Shown: positions 58,290-60,816 of the stretch, in pieces
How positions within the stretch are numbered: position 1 is the stretch's first letter
Layout of the letters: each line of letters starts with the position of its first letter
Source: Caldilineaceae bacterium
GTDB lineage: Bacteria > Chloroflexota > Anaerolineae > Caldilineales > Caldilineaceae
DNA: 60,816 bases
Assembly (NCBI GenBank): GCA_018003515.1
Contig: JAGNDO010000006.1
Span: 1-60,816 of the forward strand
Direction: 5' to 3'
The notes under the pieces: model-generated
Seen by the model: only the letters and a program-made list of their open reading frames with translations
Databases searched by the model: none
Told to the model about the DNA's origin: nothing
Program-made: the position numbers and the translations under genes

Positions 58290-60816
58290 ATGAAACTTGA
58301 AGAAAATGCTCTTGGAAGTGGCCGTCACCTTGGCCGCCTGGTGAAAGTGGGCAGTATCTTTGTGTTCCTTGTGTTGTTGCTAGGCATCAGCAGTTCCGTT
58401 CTAGCCAAACCACTGGCCGATGAACTGGTGGTTCGAGTTGATGGTCGTGCGGTCGGCATTGACCCACAGATCCAAGCTGAGTTAGACGGCAGGCAAGCCA
58501 GCCTGGATGAAGTGCTGGCGGCGTTGGGGTCTGGACAAATCCCTGCCCAACAGATTCAGGTCGTACTCCCACCCGATAACACGGAGATCGAGGTCACGGG
58601 TGCCAGCGCGATGATTCAGGACAGGACAATAGATCTTTCCAACCTTTCCACTACGCTGGCCACATACGGCAGAATCGGTATTTGGATCAGCGGTAAGGCG
58701 GCTACCGGCGTTTCATGGCGGATCTGCATCATTATTACATGGGATAATGCCAATTTCCCCGTAGTCATGGTAGATGACCGTACTGTGACGGCTGAGGACG
58801 TGGTGGCTCAGATCGATTCTATTGACGTGGACTATTCAGATCTGTTGGCCTTCTTGGGTGACACCAAGGTGCTGACCCCGACCCTGGAATTCTTCGACCC
58901 GGCCACGCCGACTATCCCCTTGCCCCTAGTTGGCGTGACGGGTACGGTGCAGACCAACCACATTGAACTCACCGGCCTCTCCAACGAACTGGCCGCACGG
59001 GGCCGGATCGGCATCTGGATCAGCAGCGGTCGTTGGCGTCTCTGTATCATCATCTCCTGGTCGCGCCAGGCCAACGCCGAGGTGATGGTAGATGGCCGAG
59101 CGGTGAAGGTGGATGGCGTCCAGGCCCAGGTGGCCGGAGAGGATGTGGACTACGGACGTCTGCTGGCCCTCTTGGGCGACACCAAGGTGCTGACCCCAAC
59201 CCTGGAATTCTTCGACCCGGCCACACCGGACATTCCCTTACCCTTGACGGGTGTGATGGGAACGGTGCAGGCTAATCACATCGAATTCACCGGCCTCTCC
59301 CACGAACTGGCCGCACGGGGAAAGATCGGCATCTGGATCAGCAGCGGTCGTTGGCGTCTCTGTATCATCATCTCCTGGTCGCGCCAGGCCAACGCCGAGG
59401 TGATGGTGGATGGCCGCGAGGTGAAGGTGGATGGCGTCCAGGCCCAAGTAGCCGGGGTGGATGTGGAGTACGGGCGCTTGCTGGCCCTGTTGGGCGATGC
59501 CAAGGTGCTGACCCCGACCCTGGAATTCTTCGATCCGGCCACACCGGACATCCCCTTGCCCCTGGTGGGCGTGATGGGAACTGTGCAGGCCAACCAGATC
59601 GAACTGACAAGCCTCTCCAACGAACTGGCCGCACGGGGTCGAATTGGCATCTGGATCAGTAGCAGCGGTTGGCGTCTCTGTATCATCATCTCCTGGTCGC
59701 GCCAGGCCAACCCCGAAGTGCTGGTGGACGGTCGAGAGGTGAAGGTGGATGGCGTCCAGGCTCAAGTGTCCGGGGTGGATGTGGACTACGGGCGTCTGCT
59801 GGCCCTCTTGGGTGACACCAAGGTGCTGACCCCGACCCTGGAATTCTTCGACCCGGCCACGCCGACCATCCCCTTGCCTCTGGTTGGCGTGACGGGGACT
59901 GTGCAGGCCAACCACATCGAACTCACCGGCCTCTCCCACGAACTGGCCGCACGGGGCCGGATCGGCATCTGGATCAGCGGCGGCGGTTGGCGGATCTGCG
60001 TCATCATCTCCTGGTCGCGCCAGGCCAACGCCGAAGTGATGGTGGATGGCCGCGAGGTGAAGGTGGATGGCGTCCAGGCTCAAGTAGCCGGGGTGGATGT
60101 GGACTACGGGCGTCTGCTGGCCCTCTTGGGCGACACCAAGGTGTTGACCCCGACCCTGGAATTCTTCGACCCGGCCACGCCGGACATCCCCTTGCCCCTG
60201 ACGGGTGTGATGGGAACAGTGCAGGCTAATCACATCGAATTCACCGGCCTCTCCCACGAACTTGCCGCACGGGGACGGATCGGCATCTGGATCAGCGGCG
60301 GCGGTTGGCGGATCTGTGTCATCATCTCCTGGTCGCGCCAGGCCAACGCCGAGGTGATGGTGGATGGCCGCGAGGTGAAGGTGGATGGCGTGCAGGCCCA
60401 AGTAGCCGGAGTGGATGTGGACTACGGGCGTCTGCTGGCCCTCTTAGGCGACACCAAGGTGTTGACCCCGACCCTGGAGTTCTTCGATCCAGCCACGCCG
60501 GACATCCCCTTGCCCCTGACGGGTGTGATGGGAACGGTGCAGGCTAACCAGATCGAACTCACTGGCCTCTCCAACGAACTGGCCGCACGAGGTCGAATTG
60601 GCATCTGGATCAGCGGCAGCGGTTGGCGGATCTGCGTCATCATCTCCTGGTCGCGCCAGGCCAACCCCGAAGTGCTGGTGGATGGTCGGGAGGTGAAGGT
60701 GGATGGCGTGCAGGCCCAAGTAGCCGGAGTGGATGTGGACTACGGGCGTCTGCTGGCCCTCTTAGGCGACACCAAGGTGTTGACCCCGACCCTGGAGTTC
60801 TTCGATCCAGCCACGC
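58290..60816 (+). CDS. Secreted giant protein of 106-residue tandem repeats, C-terminus outside the window
   Basis: The frame is open from ATG 58290 (GGAGGAAGCC just before it) to the window end, at least 842 codons. A signal peptide is clear (VGSIFVFLVLLLGISSSVLA, cleavage near 40). A divergent first unit (about 45-155) is followed by at least six near-identical units of exactly 106 residues. Each has VDGREVKVDGVQAQVAGVDV, LLALLGDTKVLTPTLEFFDP, an IPLPL-GV-GTVQAN segment, LAARGRIGIWIS and WRICVIISWSRQAN, with one Cys per unit. I know no named domain with this sequence. A surface adhesin or S-layer-like filament is possible (inference). Confidence 0.9.
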   Translation, partial: MKLEENALGSGRHLGRLVKVGSIFVFLVLLLGISSSVLAKPLADELVVRVDGRAVGIDPQIQAELDGRQASLDEVLAALGSGQIPAQQIQVVLPPDNTEIEVTGASAMIQDRTIDLSNLSTTLATYGRIGIWISGKAATGVSWRICIIITWDNANFPVVMVDDRTVTAEDVVAQIDSIDVDYSDLLAFLGDTKVLTPTLEFFDPATPTIPLPLVGVTGTVQTNHIELTGLSNELAARGRIGIWISSGRWRLCIIISWSRQANAEVMVDGRAVKVDGVQAQVAGEDVDYGRLLALLGDTKVLTPTLEFFDPATPDIPLPLTGVMGTVQANHIEFTGLSHELAARGKIGIWISSGRWRLCIIISWSRQANAEVMVDGREVKVDGVQAQVAGVDVEYGRLLALLGDAKVLTPTLEFFDPATPDIPLPLVGVMGTVQANQIELTSLSNELAARGRIGIWISSSGWRLCIIISWSRQANPEVLVDGREVKVDGVQAQVSGVDVDYGRLLALLGDTKVLTPTLEFFDPATPTIPLPLVGVTGTVQANHIELTGLSHELAARGRIGIWISGGGWRICVIISWSRQANAEVMVDGREVKVDGVQAQVAGVDVDYGRLLALLGDTKVLTPTLEFFDPATPDIPLPLTGVMGTVQANHIEFTGLSHELAARGRIGIWISGGGWRICVIISWSRQANAEVMVDGREVKVDGVQAQVAGVDVDYGRLLALLGDTKVLTPTLEFFDPATPDIPLPLTGVMGTVQANQIELTGLSNELAARGRIGIWISGSGWRICVIISWSRQANPEVLVDGREVKVDGVQAQVAGVDVDYGRLLALLGDTKVLTPTLEFFDPAT
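58871..60816 (+). repeat. 318-bp coding tandem repeats, at least six units
   Basis: GCTGACCCC or its variant begins at 58871, 59189, 59507, 59825, 60143, 60461 and 60779, each exactly 318 bases apart. Units differ by scattered single bases and by a few blocks such as CTGGTGGGCG against CTGACGGGTG that recur in non-adjacent units. Confidence 0.96.

Noticed and set aside
59238..60401. Long open frame on the minus strand (387 residues) and related 80-residue frames
   Set aside because: It lies opposite the 318-bp coding repeats, which keep antisense frames open unit after unit. The plus frame has a signal peptide, a ribosome-binding site and conserved-residue changes; the minus frame has none.

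Overview
The window is high-GC bacterial DNA with 41 protein genes or gene parts plus one gene remnant, and no rRNA or tRNA that I could find. The gene types point to the Chloroflexota, probably the Anaerolineae/Ardenticatenia/Caldilineae side (inference). The indicators are BTAD-NB-ARC-TPR regulators, large secreted proteins with cadherin-like and choice-of-anchor domains ending in a YLP...LR tail, membrane GT-C-like proteins, PIN/Phd toxin-antitoxin pairs, and many short palindromic and 7-8-base tandem repeats between genes.

Layout. 1-5700 is housekeeping: an ftsY-prfB-M19 dipeptidase operon on the minus strand (prfB has a textbook +1 frameshift site), then a threonine synthase and RNase III on the plus strand. 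5.7-14 kb holds a large BTAD/NB-ARC/TPR regulator and a 1611-residue secreted multidomain protein with an HEFAH metallopeptidase motif, closed by a strong two-way terminator. 14-22.4 kb carries smc, a membrane protein, an EamA transporter and a secreted VIT-VWA protein. 22.4-28.2 kb is a cyclic-di-GMP locus: a GEMM-I riboswitch, a subtilisin-like protease ending in 16 copies of a five-residue INWNS repeat, and a membrane GGDEF plus HD-GYP protein. 28.2-36 kb is mixed: aceK, a MazG-like pyrophosphohydrolase, a Phd/PIN pair with a clear promoter and operator, DinB, a Gfo/Idh dehydrogenase, a small P-loop kinase, and a class V aminotransferase.

35.3-48 kb is a minus-strand signalling and glycan cluster. 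In transcription order it has two glycosyltransferases, a STAS protein, an RsbU-like phosphatase, an RsbW-like kinase, a second STAS protein, a lone receiver, a fusion of two RsbW-like ATPase domains to a polysaccharide flippase, a receiver-histidine kinase, a LuxR-type regulator, a hybrid histidine kinase, and a second PP2C-type phosphatase. I infer that partner switching and two-component signalling together control export of a surface glycan. Divergent from it (48.4-55.3 kb) are a GT-C-like membrane protein, an SH3b lipoprotein whose signal peptide is encoded by a palindromic repeat, and a membrane-anchored GH-A-type glycosidase.

The end of the window has an ABC ATPase, a lipoprotein, a nucleotidyltransferase, a start-less SDR remnant, and the first 842 codons of a secreted giant protein. 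That protein is built from near-identical 318-bp (106-residue) repeats and continues past the window edge.

The best candidates for new biology are the ATPase-flippase fusion in its partner-switching cluster, the riboswitch-protease-GGDEF/HD-GYP locus, and the 106-residue repeat protein.
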